A stretch of 64,000 nt of DNA from Stenotrophomonas sp. ESTM1D_MKCIP4_1 (GTDB taxonomy: Bacteria; Pseudomonadota; Gammaproteobacteria; Xanthomonadales; Xanthomonadaceae), in assembly GCF_003086895.1 (NCBI RefSeq), contig NZ_CP026004.1:2144731-2208730 (forward strand), in the 5' to 3' direction. The notes under the pieces are model-generated. The model did not search any database, was not told where the DNA came from, and saw only the letters and a program-made list of their open reading frames with translations. This document shows positions 49,545 through 58,725 of this stretch, piece after piece (position 1 is the first letter of the stretch; every line of letters starts with the position of its first letter). The position numbers and the translations under genes were made by a program.

Positions 49545-50344
49545 CCGGCCAGGGTGAAGACCGAGCCGGAGTCGACGCGGATGTTGGCGCCGTTGATGAA
49601 GCTGGCGCGCTCCGAACAGAGCAGAAGCACGGCGGCGGCCACTTCTTCAGGGCGGCCACGGCGCTTGAGCACCATGCCGGGGCGTTCCTCGTCGAGGAAT
49701 GTGCGGATGGCCTCCTCGAAGGACATGCCCTTTTCCTTGGCGCGCTTGTGCATCATCGCGTCGGTCATCGGGGTATGGATGAAGGCCGGGGACACGGTGT
49801 TGACCATGACATTGTGCTTGCCGTACTCCTTCGACAGCCCCTTGGCCAGGCTCAGCACGCCCGCCTTGGACGCGCAGTACGGCAGTTCGTCGGTGTAGGG
49901 CTGTACGGCATCTTCAGAGGCAAACAGCACGATGCGGCCCCAGCCCTTGTCACGCATGGCGGGGATGGCCTGGCGACACATGCGCACCGCACCCATCAGG
50001 TTGATATCCAGGGTGCGCAGCCAGCCATCGTCGTCCACGTCGAGGAAGTCTCCGGTGGCACCGGTGACGCCTGCCGCGTTGACGTAGATATCCGGATCGC
50101 CCAGGGTGCTGCGCACCGCGGCCCAGATGTGCTCGACATCGTTGGCTTGGGTGACATCACCGGCCACAGCCATCACCTCGCCGAGTGGTGTCAGTTCCTG
50201 CAGCGCCTGGTCGAGCGTTCCATCGGGCAGGTCGGTGATGGCGACGCGTGCGCCGGCCTGCAGCAGCTCGCGTGCGGTTTGCTTGCCCATGCCCGAATCG
50301 GCACCGCTGACCAGCGCGATGCGCCCTTTTATTCCGAGATCCAT
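49541..50344 (-). CDS. Short-chain dehydrogenase/reductase
   Basis: 267 residues from ATG 50344. Classical SDR: cofactor loop SGADSGMGK, NAAG as VNAAGVTG, and the YxxxK catalytic pair in YCASK. ITDLPD at the end of beta-2 favours NAD over NADP. Its start overlaps the GMC oxidoreductase stop by 16 bp, so the two form a translationally coupled unit with the hydrolase fusion upstream. Confidence 0.92.
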   Translation of the reverse strand: MDLGIKGRIALVSGADSGMGKQTARELLQAGARVAITDLPDGTLDQALQELTPLGEVMAVAGDVTQANDVEHIWAAVRSTLGDPDIYVNAAGVTGATGDFLDVDDDGWLRTLDINLMGAVRMCRQAIPAMRDKGWGRIVLFASEDAVQPYTDELPYCASKAGVLSLAKGLSKEYGKHNVMVNTVSPAFIHTPMTDAMMHKRAKEKGMSFEEAIRTFLDEERPGMVLKRRGRPEEVAAAVLLLCSERASFINGANIRVDSGSVFTLAG

Positions 50345-51927
50345 GATGTGTCCTTTTGCGGGGAGGATGTGGTGCCGCGCGGCGGAAGCGTCTGCAGGAA
50401 CCGCTCGGCGGTGCGCAGGCCCAGCGCCATCTGGGTCAGGGCGGGGTTGGCGGCCAGTGCGCTGGGGAAGATGGAGTTGTCGCAGATGAAGAGATTGGGG
50501 ATGTCGAAGCTGCGGCCGTCCGCGTCCACCACGGCGGTGTCTGCCGAATCGCCCATGCGGCAGGTCCCCAGGGTGTGGGCAGAGCGCGCGGCGGCGAAGA
50601 TGCCGCGCGCGCCAGCGGCCTCCCAGATGCGGCGTAGCTGGGCCTGCGCGTGGGCGTCGAGCGCCTTTTCGTTGGGGCCATAGCTGAAATCGACCCGTGC
50701 ACGGCGCATGCCGAAGGCGTCCTTTTCATCGCTGAGGGTGAGCTGGTTGCCCTCCTGCGGCAGGCACTCGCCATTGATGCCGATACCGGCCAGATGCCGG
50801 TACGACGCCAATGCATCCACCAACGGCCGGCCCCAGAGACCTGCGCCACGGGCCAGTGTGTTGGCCAGGGTGACCGGCTGCACGCCCAGGCTCTGCACCA
50901 GATAGCCGCCAACGAACGAAGCATCGCGCGGGCGAACGAAATCCTCAGTAATGAGCGAAGACGGGTAACCGCGGTTCATGCACATGTCCGCCTCGAACGA
51001 ACCCCAGACCTGGGTTGCGACGTGCGCCATGAAGTTCCGCCCGACCTGCCCGCTGCTGTTGGCCAGCCCGAGGTTGAGCAGCAGGCGCGGGGTTTCCACG
51101 CCGCCCGCACACAGGAAGGCGGCCGAGCACTTCACGCGGTGCAGGCGGTGGCCACGTTGGTAGACCACGGCGCTGATGCGGCCAAGAGCATCGCGCTCCA
51201 GGTCCACCACCCGGCTTTCATCGCGGATGCGCGCACCGTGCGCCGTGGCCCAGGGCAGCCATGAGGTATCCATGCTGGCTTTGGCTGCATTGCTGCACCC
51301 CTGGTGGCAGGCGCCGCAGTGGTTGCACGGCTGCCGGAGCCCCCAGTGGGGCTGCTGCCTTGCTTGGCTCACCAAAGCGGCAGGTGCATCGGTGGCGCGG
51401 ACGCCCAGAGACTCGCACCCGCGCTGCATGGCCTGCGCCGATGCATTGCGCGCGACCGGGGGGTAGTCATACTTCCGCATGGAATCCCATGGGTAGTGAT
51501 CGGGACCAGATACGCCGATGAAGCCTTCCACGCGCTGTACGTAGTGCAGCAGTTCGGCTTCCGCGATGGGCCAATCGGCGCCCTGCCCTGTCAGCGAGCG
51601 CAGGCGCAGGTCACGCGCGTCGGGCCGTGGGCAGAACGCGCCCCAGTGGAGCGTGGAGCCGCCCACTCCCTGCCCGGAGTTGTTGGCGCCGAAGGCCGTG
51701 GGCGTCTGGCCGCCGCTCAGGCGCTCTTCCATCCAATAGATATCGGTGGCCAATTCGTCGGCAAGGTGATCATCGGGCGCGAACGAGCGCCCCGCTTCCA
51801 GCACCAGCACCGACACGCCGGCTTCTGCCAGGCGCGCGGCCAAGGGCGCGCCGCCAGCACCGCTGCCGATGATGACGGCATCCACGGTCTCGTCCGCTTC
51901 GTGCTTCTGCGCGGAGTGCATCAGCAT
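50329..51927 (-). CDS. GMC oxidoreductase with a Cys cluster (FAD-dependent dehydrogenase)
   Basis: 532 residues from ATG 51927, overlapping the preceding gene stop; an upstream TTG (51939) also exists. FAD-binding DAVIIGSGAGGAPLAARLAEAG and GVGGSTLHWGAF at the N-terminus, and the C-terminal GMC signature region SAHTLGTCRMG / SIFPSALAANPALTQMAL. A C-x2-C-x2-C-x3-C motif (CNHCGACHQGC) matches the C-x5-C-x3-C spacing of the [3Fe-4S] site of bacterial FAD-glucose dehydrogenase. No signal peptide. Likely oxidises a sugar or alcohol and passes electrons out via the cluster. Confidence 0.88.
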   Translation of the reverse strand: MLMHSAQKHEADETVDAVIIGSGAGGAPLAARLAEAGVSVLVLEAGRSFAPDDHLADELATDIYWMEERLSGGQTPTAFGANNSGQGVGGSTLHWGAFCPRPDARDLRLRSLTGQGADWPIAEAELLHYVQRVEGFIGVSGPDHYPWDSMRKYDYPPVARNASAQAMQRGCESLGVRATDAPAALVSQARQQPHWGLRQPCNHCGACHQGCSNAAKASMDTSWLPWATAHGARIRDESRVVDLERDALGRISAVVYQRGHRLHRVKCSAAFLCAGGVETPRLLLNLGLANSSGQVGRNFMAHVATQVWGSFEADMCMNRGYPSSLITEDFVRPRDASFVGGYLVQSLGVQPVTLANTLARGAGLWGRPLVDALASYRHLAGIGINGECLPQEGNQLTLSDEKDAFGMRRARVDFSYGPNEKALDAHAQAQLRRIWEAAGARGIFAAARSAHTLGTCRMGDSADTAVVDADGRSFDIPNLFICDNSIFPSALAANPALTQMALGLRTAERFLQTLPPRGTTSSPQKDTSWISE

Positions 51928-53264
51928 GGGAGCTGCCAACTGTCGACGGTGCCCGCTTCAGTGTGCTCGTAGCCGGGGCTTCGCGCGCCCTTGCCGCCGA
52001 CCGCGAAGCCGTCATAGTCAATGGCTGCCCAGGTGGATGGCAGGCTCATCCAGGTCCGGGCAAACAGCGCTCTTGCATCTTCAAACCAGTGGGCCCATTG
52101 GGCTGAGTCCAGCGTCGCATTGCCGGGCAAGGTGGCGCGGCCCTGCTGAAGCTGCTCAAGCAGTTGGTGCTGCGCGTCAGCATCCAAGGCGCTGAATCCG
52201 CCGGCAGCGTCATCCAGCTGATCCATGGCCTGGCACCACGCGACCATGTCAGTGGGCAGATTGGCGAAGCGCCAGCCATCACCCTCGCCATTGATCAGCG
52301 CGTGACCGACGCGCAACGCCAGATCATGCGCGTCGGTGCAGGGAACCAGGCACGCTGCCAACGCGGCCAGCAGGTCCAGATGGCGTGTGCACAGCGCCGA
52401 CTCCGGCACGGGCAGCGGTGTGGCATGTCGTGCCAGCAGACGTGCGCGCATGCGCGGTGCGACGCGCGCCGCATTGAGCAGCCTGATGAATGCCGGCGGC
52501 AAGGCGCGTGCGGCCAGTGGCGATGCCCACGCGGCAATGCGCTGCGCGAGCCACTGCGGCTGCTCGAGCGGGATCAGGTGCGCGGCATCGGGTACAACAT
52601 CGAAGGTTGCGTGCGGATAGTGTGGGGCGTTCAATGCGCGCTGCGCCGCCTGCCCCAGATCGCCATCTTCAGCGCCGGCCAGAATCAGCGCTGGCAGCCG
52701 CAGGCGTGCGACCTCCGCCTGTCGGTGTTCGCGACTGCCCTGCTCCAGCCAGGCGCGCCACGCGATGGGATCGGTGCGCAGTACATCGAAAATGGCCATT
52801 TCCCTGTCGGCCCCCTGCAGTGGCCGATGGGTGTTTGCATCAATGAATGCTTCAGCATCCGCGCGTTCAGGGCCGCCTGCGCTGAACCACTCAAGCATGG
52901 TTTCGCGGCGGGATTCCTGCATGGGTTCCGGGCAAGGCGGCGAGGCGGCGACCAGCACAACGCCGGCCAGGCCGGCCAGACCCTGCACCCCATCGCGGCT
53001 GCGGGCGGCCAGCAGTGACGCGATCTTGCCGCCCATGCTGTGGCCCACCACGAACCAGCAGGCCGGTGCGTGGGCGGTGACCTCCTGCTGGAGCCAGTCC
53101 ACCAGCCCATCGAGATGGGTAGCGCTGCCGGCGGCGGTGCCGCCAAACCCAGGGATATCCAGCGCGACGCAGTCGAACCGGTTGCCCAGGGCGTAGCTCA
53201 GGCCGCTCCATTCGCGGCGGCTTGCGCCCAGGCTGTGCAGCAGAAAAAGAGTGGGACGTTGCAT
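51921..53264 (-). CDS. Alpha/beta hydrolase fused to a gluconate-dehydrogenase-subunit-3-like domain
   Basis: 447 residues from ATG 53264, chosen because GAGG sits five bases upstream; ATG 53294 is in frame. The first 265 residues are an alpha/beta hydrolase (FLLHSLGASRREW, nucleophile elbow GHSMGGK, acid in AGAEDGDLGQ, His in PDAAHLIPLEQP). The last 170 residues resemble the small subunit of membrane-type GMC dehydrogenases: HLDLLAALAACLVPC, DQLDDAAGGFSALDADAQHQLL, ARTWMSLPSTWAAIDYDGF. The GMC catalytic subunit is the next gene, which supports this reading. No Tat or Sec signal is seen, unlike normal small subunits. Confidence 0.75.
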   Translation of the reverse strand: MQRPTLFLLHSLGASRREWSGLSYALGNRFDCVALDIPGFGGTAAGSATHLDGLVDWLQQEVTAHAPACWFVVGHSMGGKIASLLAARSRDGVQGLAGLAGVVLVAASPPCPEPMQESRRETMLEWFSAGGPERADAEAFIDANTHRPLQGADREMAIFDVLRTDPIAWRAWLEQGSREHRQAEVARLRLPALILAGAEDGDLGQAAQRALNAPHYPHATFDVVPDAAHLIPLEQPQWLAQRIAAWASPLAARALPPAFIRLLNAARVAPRMRARLLARHATPLPVPESALCTRHLDLLAALAACLVPCTDAHDLALRVGHALINGEGDGWRFANLPTDMVAWCQAMDQLDDAAGGFSALDADAQHQLLEQLQQGRATLPGNATLDSAQWAHWFEDARALFARTWMSLPSTWAAIDYDGFAVGGKGARSPGYEHTEAGTVDSWQLPC

Positions 53265-53485
53265 CGCGACCTCGACGTGTAGCGGCGCGAGCATGGTCGT
53301 CCGGCTGTCCACAGGGCGTGCAAGGCGGTGTCAACGCAGCGCAATGATCACGTGCTGTTGAACTCTGCCTCACCCTGTATGTGCATGGCGCTGTCTAGGT
53401 TCGTTGCACCCCACGTCTGGATGTTCATCATGTGCACCCTTACTGCTGTTCCGGCAGCTTTGCATGCTTGCCGGAAGATGCGTTG

Positions 53486-55327
53486 ATGTCGACGTTGCCC
53501 GAAGCTGTCTCCCCCGGGAAGAGCGCCCGCGACGAAGCGCCGGTTGCGATTGAACGGAGGGGCGACGGCGCGTTACCCATCGAACAATACTCGGCGCTGG
53601 GCGAAGGCCGATCCGTTGCCCTGACCGGCTGCGATGGTTCGATCGACTGGTGGTGTGCGCCCAACATGGACAGCCCGCCGTTGTTTGATCGTCTGCTGGA
53701 TGGGAGCAATGGCGGGTATTTCAGTATCGCGCCCACCGAACCCTGTACCGTCGAGCGCCGTTACCGCACTGAAAGCAATGTGCTGGAAACGGTGTTTACC
53801 ACCGCGTCCGGCCGTGCATCGCTGACCGAATCACTGAACAGCGGCAACGCCGGCCGGCTGCCGTGGTGCGAGCTGGCGCGGCGCATCGAAGGCCTGGAGG
53901 GCGAAGTGACCTTCGTGGTACGCATGTACCCCAGCACCCGCGCGCAGTCGGCCAGTCCCTACTGTTCCTCCATTGGCGAGCACACCGTGTTTCATGTGCA
54001 GCGGCTGCTGGGCGTGGTGATCCATCATCCCGCCTTGCAGCTGCAGTGGACTGACGAGGGCGCACGCGGTGAGTGCACCGTCGGTGCAGGCGAGCGTGTC
54101 ACTGTCGCGCTGGTGGTCGGTGAGGATGAGCCACTGGTGGCGCCGTCGGTGGAGGAAGTGGATGGCCGCATCGACCTGACCGACCGCGAGTGGAAAGCCT
54201 GGGCCCGCAACGTTTCCTACGGCGGCTGGGATCGCGCCACGTTCGTGCGCAGCACGCTGGCATTGAAGCTGCTGCTGTACTCGCCCTCGGGCGCCATTGC
54301 GGCCGCTGCCACGACCTCGCTTCCGGAGCGCATCGGTGGCGACAAGAATTTCGACTATCGCTACGCGTGGGTCCGCGACGCCGGTTACACCATCCAGGCA
54401 TTCCTGGCCGCTGGGCTGGAAGCGGAATCCAAGGCGGCGTTCACCTGGCTGCTGCGCCAGCTGCGCCGCCATGGCCCGAAGGTGGTCTTCACGCTGGATG
54501 GCGGGAAGGTGGAGCCGGTGCAGGAACTGCCGATGCGCGGCTACCGCGATACGCAGCCGGTGGTGAAAGGCAATCTGGCGGGCGAGCAGCACCAGCATGG
54601 CATCTACGGCGATATCTTCGAGACCGCGTTCTGTTTCGTGGCAGCAGGCAACATCCTCGACGGCGCCAGTGCGGAGTTGCTCTCGCAGATCGCCGACCTG
54701 TGCGCGGACCACTGGCGCGCCAAGGATTCCGGCATCTGGGAACTGCCGGAGCTGGAGCACTACACGATGTCCAAGATCAGCTGCTGGCAGGCGCTGGCAC
54801 GGGCCGTGGAACTGGCCGACCAGGGCCAGCTGCCTACGACGTGCCGTGACCGATGGCAGCGCGAGCGCGATCGCATCAGCGACTGGATCGAGACCCATTG
54901 CTGGTCCGATGCGCTGCAGGCGTTCGAGATGTTTCCCGGCAGCAACAAACTGGACGCTGCGCTGGCGCTGGCTGTGCGGTTCCGCTTCGACGGCCGGGAC
55001 CGGCTGCTGGCCACCCTGCGGGCCATCGACCGCGAGCTGGGCCAGTCGGGCTTCCACTACCGCTACTCGGGCATGCCCGCCGAAGAAGGCTGCTTCATCG
55101 CGTGTTCCTACTGGATGGCCGAGGCATACGCACGGCTGGGCTTCGTCGAGGACGCCAGGACGCGCGTGGACACGTTGAACGGCGCCCTTGGCCGCTGCCA
55201 GGGCGTGCTGAGCGAAATGGTGGACCCCGCGACTGGCCACTACCTCGGCAACACCCCACAAGGCCTGAGCCATCTGGCCCAGGTGATGGCCATGGCCACC
55301 ATTGCAGATACCCAGGGTTGCCCTTGA
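53486..55327 (+). CDS. Glycoside hydrolase family 15 protein (glucoamylase/trehalase-like)
   Basis: 613 residues from ATG 53486. The GH15 plan is clear: N-terminal beta-sandwich (EQYSALGEGRSVALTGCDGSIDWWCAP), then an alpha/alpha toroid with ATTSLPERIGGDKNFDYRYAWVRDAGYTIQAF and, near the end, the catalytic Glu region MPAEEGCFIACSYWMAEAY. Bacterial members of this sort cleave glucans or trehalose. glgX nearby supports alpha-glucan or trehalose metabolism. The SDR gene follows after 38 bp. Confidence 0.9.
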   Translation: MSTLPEAVSPGKSARDEAPVAIERRGDGALPIEQYSALGEGRSVALTGCDGSIDWWCAPNMDSPPLFDRLLDGSNGGYFSIAPTEPCTVERRYRTESNVLETVFTTASGRASLTESLNSGNAGRLPWCELARRIEGLEGEVTFVVRMYPSTRAQSASPYCSSIGEHTVFHVQRLLGVVIHHPALQLQWTDEGARGECTVGAGERVTVALVVGEDEPLVAPSVEEVDGRIDLTDREWKAWARNVSYGGWDRATFVRSTLALKLLLYSPSGAIAAAATTSLPERIGGDKNFDYRYAWVRDAGYTIQAFLAAGLEAESKAAFTWLLRQLRRHGPKVVFTLDGGKVEPVQELPMRGYRDTQPVVKGNLAGEQHQHGIYGDIFETAFCFVAAGNILDGASAELLSQIADLCADHWRAKDSGIWELPELEHYTMSKISCWQALARAVELADQGQLPTTCRDRWQRERDRISDWIETHCWSDALQAFEMFPGSNKLDAALALAVRFRFDGRDRLLATLRAIDRELGQSGFHYRYSGMPAEEGCFIACSYWMAEAYARLGFVEDARTRVDTLNGALGRCQGVLSEMVDPATGHYLGNTPQGLSHLAQVMAMATIADTQGCP

Positions 55328-55365
55328 GCAACCCACCCTCCCCCGACCCACGATAAGGATCGACC

Positions 55366-56259
55366 ATGAATGATCGTCTGAAGATGCAGGACCCGCGCAC
55401 TCAGTATCCGCAGCCGCCCTTCCCCGCCCAGCCGCAGCCGCTGCCCGGCAAGGCTGCGGCTATGGATCCCGTACCGGACCACGGCGAAACCAGCTACCAG
55501 GGTTCCGGCAAGCTGGTTGGGCGCCGGGCGCTGATCACTGGTGCCGACAGTGGCATCGGCCGCGCTGCCGCCATTGCCTACGCACGCGAAGGCGCCGATG
55601 TGGCGCTGTCCTACCTGCCATCCGAGGCGTCTGATGCCGAAGAAGTCTTTGCGCTGATCGAGGCCGAGGGTCGCAAGGCGCTGGCGCTGCCGGGTGACAT
55701 CACCGACCCGGAATGGTGCAATGCGATGGTCGAGCGCACGGTGGAGGCCTTTGGCGGCCTGGACATCCTGGTGGTCAATGCGGCTCGCCAGCAGTACCGC
55801 GACAGCATCGCCGAGCTGAGTGCAGAGGACTTCGACAAGACGATGAAGACCAATCTCTACGCCATGCACTGGATCTGCCAGGCGGCCGTCCCGCACCTGC
55901 CGCCGGGTGCAGCGGTGATCACCACCGCCTCGGTGCAGGCCTACGACCCGTCTGCCATTCTGCTGGATTACGCGACGACCAAGGCCGGCATCGTGGCGTA
56001 TACGAAGGCGCTGTCGGCGCAGCTGGTTGAAAAGGGAATCCGCGCCAATGTAGTGGCGCCCGGCCCGTTCTGGACGGCGCTGCAGTCCTCGGGTGGACAA
56101 CCGACCGAGGCGGTGACCAAGTTCGGCACGCAGGTGCCGATGAAGCGCCCCGGACAGCCGGTCGAAATCGCACCGGTCTACGTGCTGCTGGCCAGCCAGG
56201 AAGGCAGCTATCTGACCGGCGAGGTGTTCGGCGTGACCGGTGGCGCGGGCATCGCCTGA
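55366..56259 (+). CDS. SDR family oxidoreductase, YghA-like
   Basis: 297 residues. The extended N-terminus (MQDPRTQYPQPPFPAQPQPLPG, partly seen as TQYPQPPFPAQPQ) with the DHGETSYQGSGKL lead is typical of YghA/GsiB-associated stress SDRs. Cofactor loop TGADSGIGR, NAAR for the NNAG motif, catalytic YATTK and the C-terminal GGAGIA are present. Probably NADP-dependent, induced with general stress genes in relatives; substrate unknown. Confidence 0.9.
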   Translation: MNDRLKMQDPRTQYPQPPFPAQPQPLPGKAAAMDPVPDHGETSYQGSGKLVGRRALITGADSGIGRAAAIAYAREGADVALSYLPSEASDAEEVFALIEAEGRKALALPGDITDPEWCNAMVERTVEAFGGLDILVVNAARQQYRDSIAELSAEDFDKTMKTNLYAMHWICQAAVPHLPPGAAVITTASVQAYDPSAILLDYATTKAGIVAYTKALSAQLVEKGIRANVVAPGPFWTALQSSGGQPTEAVTKFGTQVPMKRPGQPVEIAPVYVLLASQEGSYLTGEVFGVTGGAGIA

Positions 56260-56269
56260 CGCAGCACCT

Positions 56270-56293
56270 GGGCGCAGGTAAATGCCTGCGCCC
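56270..56293 (+). terminator. Probable terminator hairpin after the SDR gene
   Basis: Stem GGGCGCAGG / CCTGCGCCC, ten bases past the stop; the U-run is poor. Confidence 0.45.
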
Positions 56294-56456
56294 GTCGCGT
56301 CTGCTTGGCATTACGTGGCACTGCCGTGAAGAGACTTTCGCTTTTTCTGAACTGTTAATGATGAATGCAGTTACAAACTTTCGTCTGTGGCATTGTGTTC
56401 GCCTTTCGAGCTCCAGGGGTCTTGCGGAGCCGTTCCCCGCCAGTTAAAGGAAGTGC

Positions 56457-58082
56457 GTGTCGAACGATCAGTTCAAGGGATTTCCCTCGCCTGCGGTCAG
56501 AAGCCATCAGCACGGCGGCGTGGGTGACAAGCGGTCCGACATCTTTTTCAGCGCGGTGGAAACCACGCGGATGCCGATGATCATCACCGACCCGCACCAG
56601 CCCGATAATCCCATCATCTTTGCCAACCGGGCATTCGTGGAAATGACCGGCTACGAGCGCGATGAACTGATTGGCCGTAATTGCCGGTTCCTGCAGGGGC
56701 CGGACACCGATGCCGATGCGATCGCCGAGATCCGCGAGGCCATTGCCGAGACCCGTGAGGCGGCGACGGAGGTATTGAACTACCGCAAGGATGGTTCGAC
56801 CTTCTGGAATGCGCTTTTCGTGTCGCCTGTGTTCGATGACGACGGCGCGCTGGTGTATTTCTTTGGTTCGCAGCTGGACGTGTCGCGCCGGCGCGATGCA
56901 GAGGACTCGCTGCGCCAGGCGCAGAAGATGGAGGCGCTCGGCCAGCTGACGGGCGGCATCGCGCACGATTTCAACAATCTCCTGCAGGTCATGTCCGGCT
57001 ATCTGGAGATGATTACTGGCACTTCCGAACAAGAGCTTCCGCCTGGAAGCTTCGTGCGGCGCGCGGCGACGCAGGCGCAGTCGGCAGCCAACAAGGCGGC
57101 AGTGCTGACCCAGCAGCTGCTGGCGTTCTCGCGGCGACAGAAGCTGGAAGGCCGCACGGTCAATCTCAATGCCCTGGTGTCGTCTACGGTGGACCTGGCC
57201 GCGCAGCGCGTGGGTGCCGACGTGGATCTGCAGATGAACCTGGCGCCGTCTTTGTGGAACTGCAGGATCGATACCACCCAGGCCGAGGTGGCCATCCTCA
57301 ATCTGGTCATCAACGCGCGCGACGCGCTGAAAGGCCGGCCGGACCAGCGGGTGCTCCTTGCCACGCGCAATGTGGAAGCTTCCCAGACGGCGGCTGATGG
57401 GGATCTCGATCACCTGCCGACGGGGCGGCTGGTCTGTGTTTCGGTGCAGGACAACGGTAGCGGCATGTCGCCTGACATCGTGCGCCGGGTAATGGATCCC
57501 TTCTTCACTACCAAGGATGAGGGTGAAGGCACAGGGCTGGGCTTGTCGATGGTCTACGGTTTCGTCAAGCAGTCCGGCGGTACCGTGCGCATTGCGTCCG
57601 AGCCGGGTGTGGGGACGACCGTCAGCCTCTACTTCCCTGCGACCACCGATGCGCTGACCCGGGATGCCGCGCCCTCGAAAATGGCGATGGACCGGGGTGG
57701 CAGTGAGCGCATCCTGATTGTCGAGGACCGCGACGATGTGGCGGAACTTGCGCAGATGTTGCTGGAAGCTGGCGGCTACCAGACGCAGGTCGCCAGCGAT
57801 GGGGCATCTGCACTGGCCGTTCTGGAGCGCGGCGAGGTGTTCGACCTGCTGTTCACCGATCTGATCATGCCCGGCGGCATGAACGGCGTACTGCTGGCAC
57901 GCGAGGCGAAGCGTCGCCTGCCCAAGCTGAAGGTCCTGTTGACCACGGGCTACGCGGAGGCGGGCCTGGAACGCACTGACGCGGGCGGTTCCGAATACGA
58001 GGTATTGAACAAGCCGTTCAACCGGCAACAGCTGCTGCGCAAAGTGCGGCTGGTTCTGGAGGGACCCACTGGCGTTGGATGA
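56457..58082 (+). CDS. LOV-domain blue-light hybrid histidine kinase
   Basis: 541 residues from GTG 56457 with AAAGGAAG just upstream. The LOV domain (about 30-150) has GRNCRFLQG with the flavin-adduct Cys76 and the flavin-contact [12 protein letters not shown] and NALFVSPVF segments. HisKA_2/HWE-like kinase: [13 protein letters not shown] with the His, HATPase motifs [38 protein letters not shown]-terminal receiver carries EDRDDV, Asp in [10 protein letters not shown] and Lys in LNKPF. Senses blue light through FMN in the cytoplasm; the output partner is not encoded next to it. Confidence 0.95.
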   Translation: MSNDQFKGFPSPAVRSHQHGGVGDKRSDIFFSAVETTRMPMIITDPHQPDNPIIFANRAFVEMTGYERDELIGRNCRFLQGPDTDADAIAEIREAIAETREAATEVLNYRKDGSTFWNALFVSPVFDDDGALVYFFGSQLDVSRRRDAEDSLRQAQKMEALGQLTGGIAHDFNNLLQVMSGYLEMITGTSEQELPPGSFVRRAATQAQSAANKAAVLTQQLLAFSRRQKLEGRTVNLNALVSSTVDLAAQRVGADVDLQMNLAPSLWNCRIDTTQAEVAILNLVINARDALKGRPDQRVLLATRNVEASQTAADGDLDHLPTGRLVCVSVQDNGSGMSPDIVRRVMDPFFTTKDEGEGTGLGLSMVYGFVKQSGGTVRIASEPGVGTTVSLYFPATTDALTRDAAPSKMAMDRGGSERILIVEDRDDVAELAQMLLEAGGYQTQVASDGASALAVLERGEVFDLLFTDLIMPGGMNGVLLAREAKRRLPKLKVLLTTGYAEAGLERTDAGGSEYEVLNKPFNRQQLLRKVRLVLEGPTGVG

Positions 58083-58208
58083 GCGCTGCCCCGGCCTGCT
58101 GCGGCGGGCAACCGTGGCTGAACCCCATCGCGCAGCGTCATTGCGCGCGTGATGCGCTGCACCCACCTGATATCTGCGCCCGAGCATGGGCGCTCTCAGG
58201 AGAAATAC

Positions 58209-58685
58209 ATGCCGCACCATGAAGAAATCGCGCTGTCAGGCGTCATCGAACACGTGTTCGTCCATCGCTTCACCCTGCTGGCAGATGGCCAGCCTTACCT
58301 GGCCGACCTTGGCCCCAAGGGTGCCGATGCCTTTACCCTCAAGCCCGGTCTGGCGATCGACCTGGAAGGCGAGCGCCGACCCTCGGAGATCAAGGTGCTC
58401 AGCATTGCCCGGTCCGGTGGCAAGCCGGTGCTGATCGTGCACAAGAAGCCGCATCATGGGCCTGGGCATCACGCCGGCAGGCATGCGGACGCGGATCCCG
58501 CCGCAGCGCTGGCAGCCGTGAAGCAGGCAGGATGGCGGTCTGCGGGTGAGCCGCAGCGTCACCCCAGGCACTTTGAAATACTGGCTCGCCAGAAGGACGG
58601 CGGCTGGATGGAGTTGCACGTGGACTTCGCGGGTGAGATCTACAAGCAGAAGCCCGCTGCCGCCCACAAGTGGGATATCGCGTAA
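58209..58685 (+). CDS. Protein of unknown function (158 aa)
   Basis: 158 residues from ATG 58209 with AGGAG at 58198-58202. The N-terminal 80 residues look like an OB-type or PRC-like beta domain (LSGVIEHVFVHRFTLLADG, DAFTLKPGLAIDLEGERRP); a His-rich linker (KKPHHGPGHHAGRHADADP) may bind metal; the C-terminal part (RHFEILARQKDGGWMELHVDF) resembles PepSY-like repeats. No firm family. Lies between the LOV kinase and glgX, and ends at a shared terminator. Confidence 0.7.
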   Translation: MPHHEEIALSGVIEHVFVHRFTLLADGQPYLADLGPKGADAFTLKPGLAIDLEGERRPSEIKVLSIARSGGKPVLIVHKKPHHGPGHHAGRHADADPAAALAAVKQAGWRSAGEPQRHPRHFEILARQKDGGWMELHVDFAGEIYKQKPAAAHKWDIA

Positions 58686-58690
58686 ACAGC

Positions 58691-58719
58691 AGAAGCCCCG
58701 CGTGAGCGGGGCTTCTTTG
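58691..58719. terminator. Bidirectional terminator between 58685 and glgX
   Basis: Eleven-base perfect stem AGAAGCCCCGC / GCGGGGCTTCT with a GTGA loop and a TTTGC tail. Confidence 0.88.
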
Positions 58720-58725
58720 CAGCGT

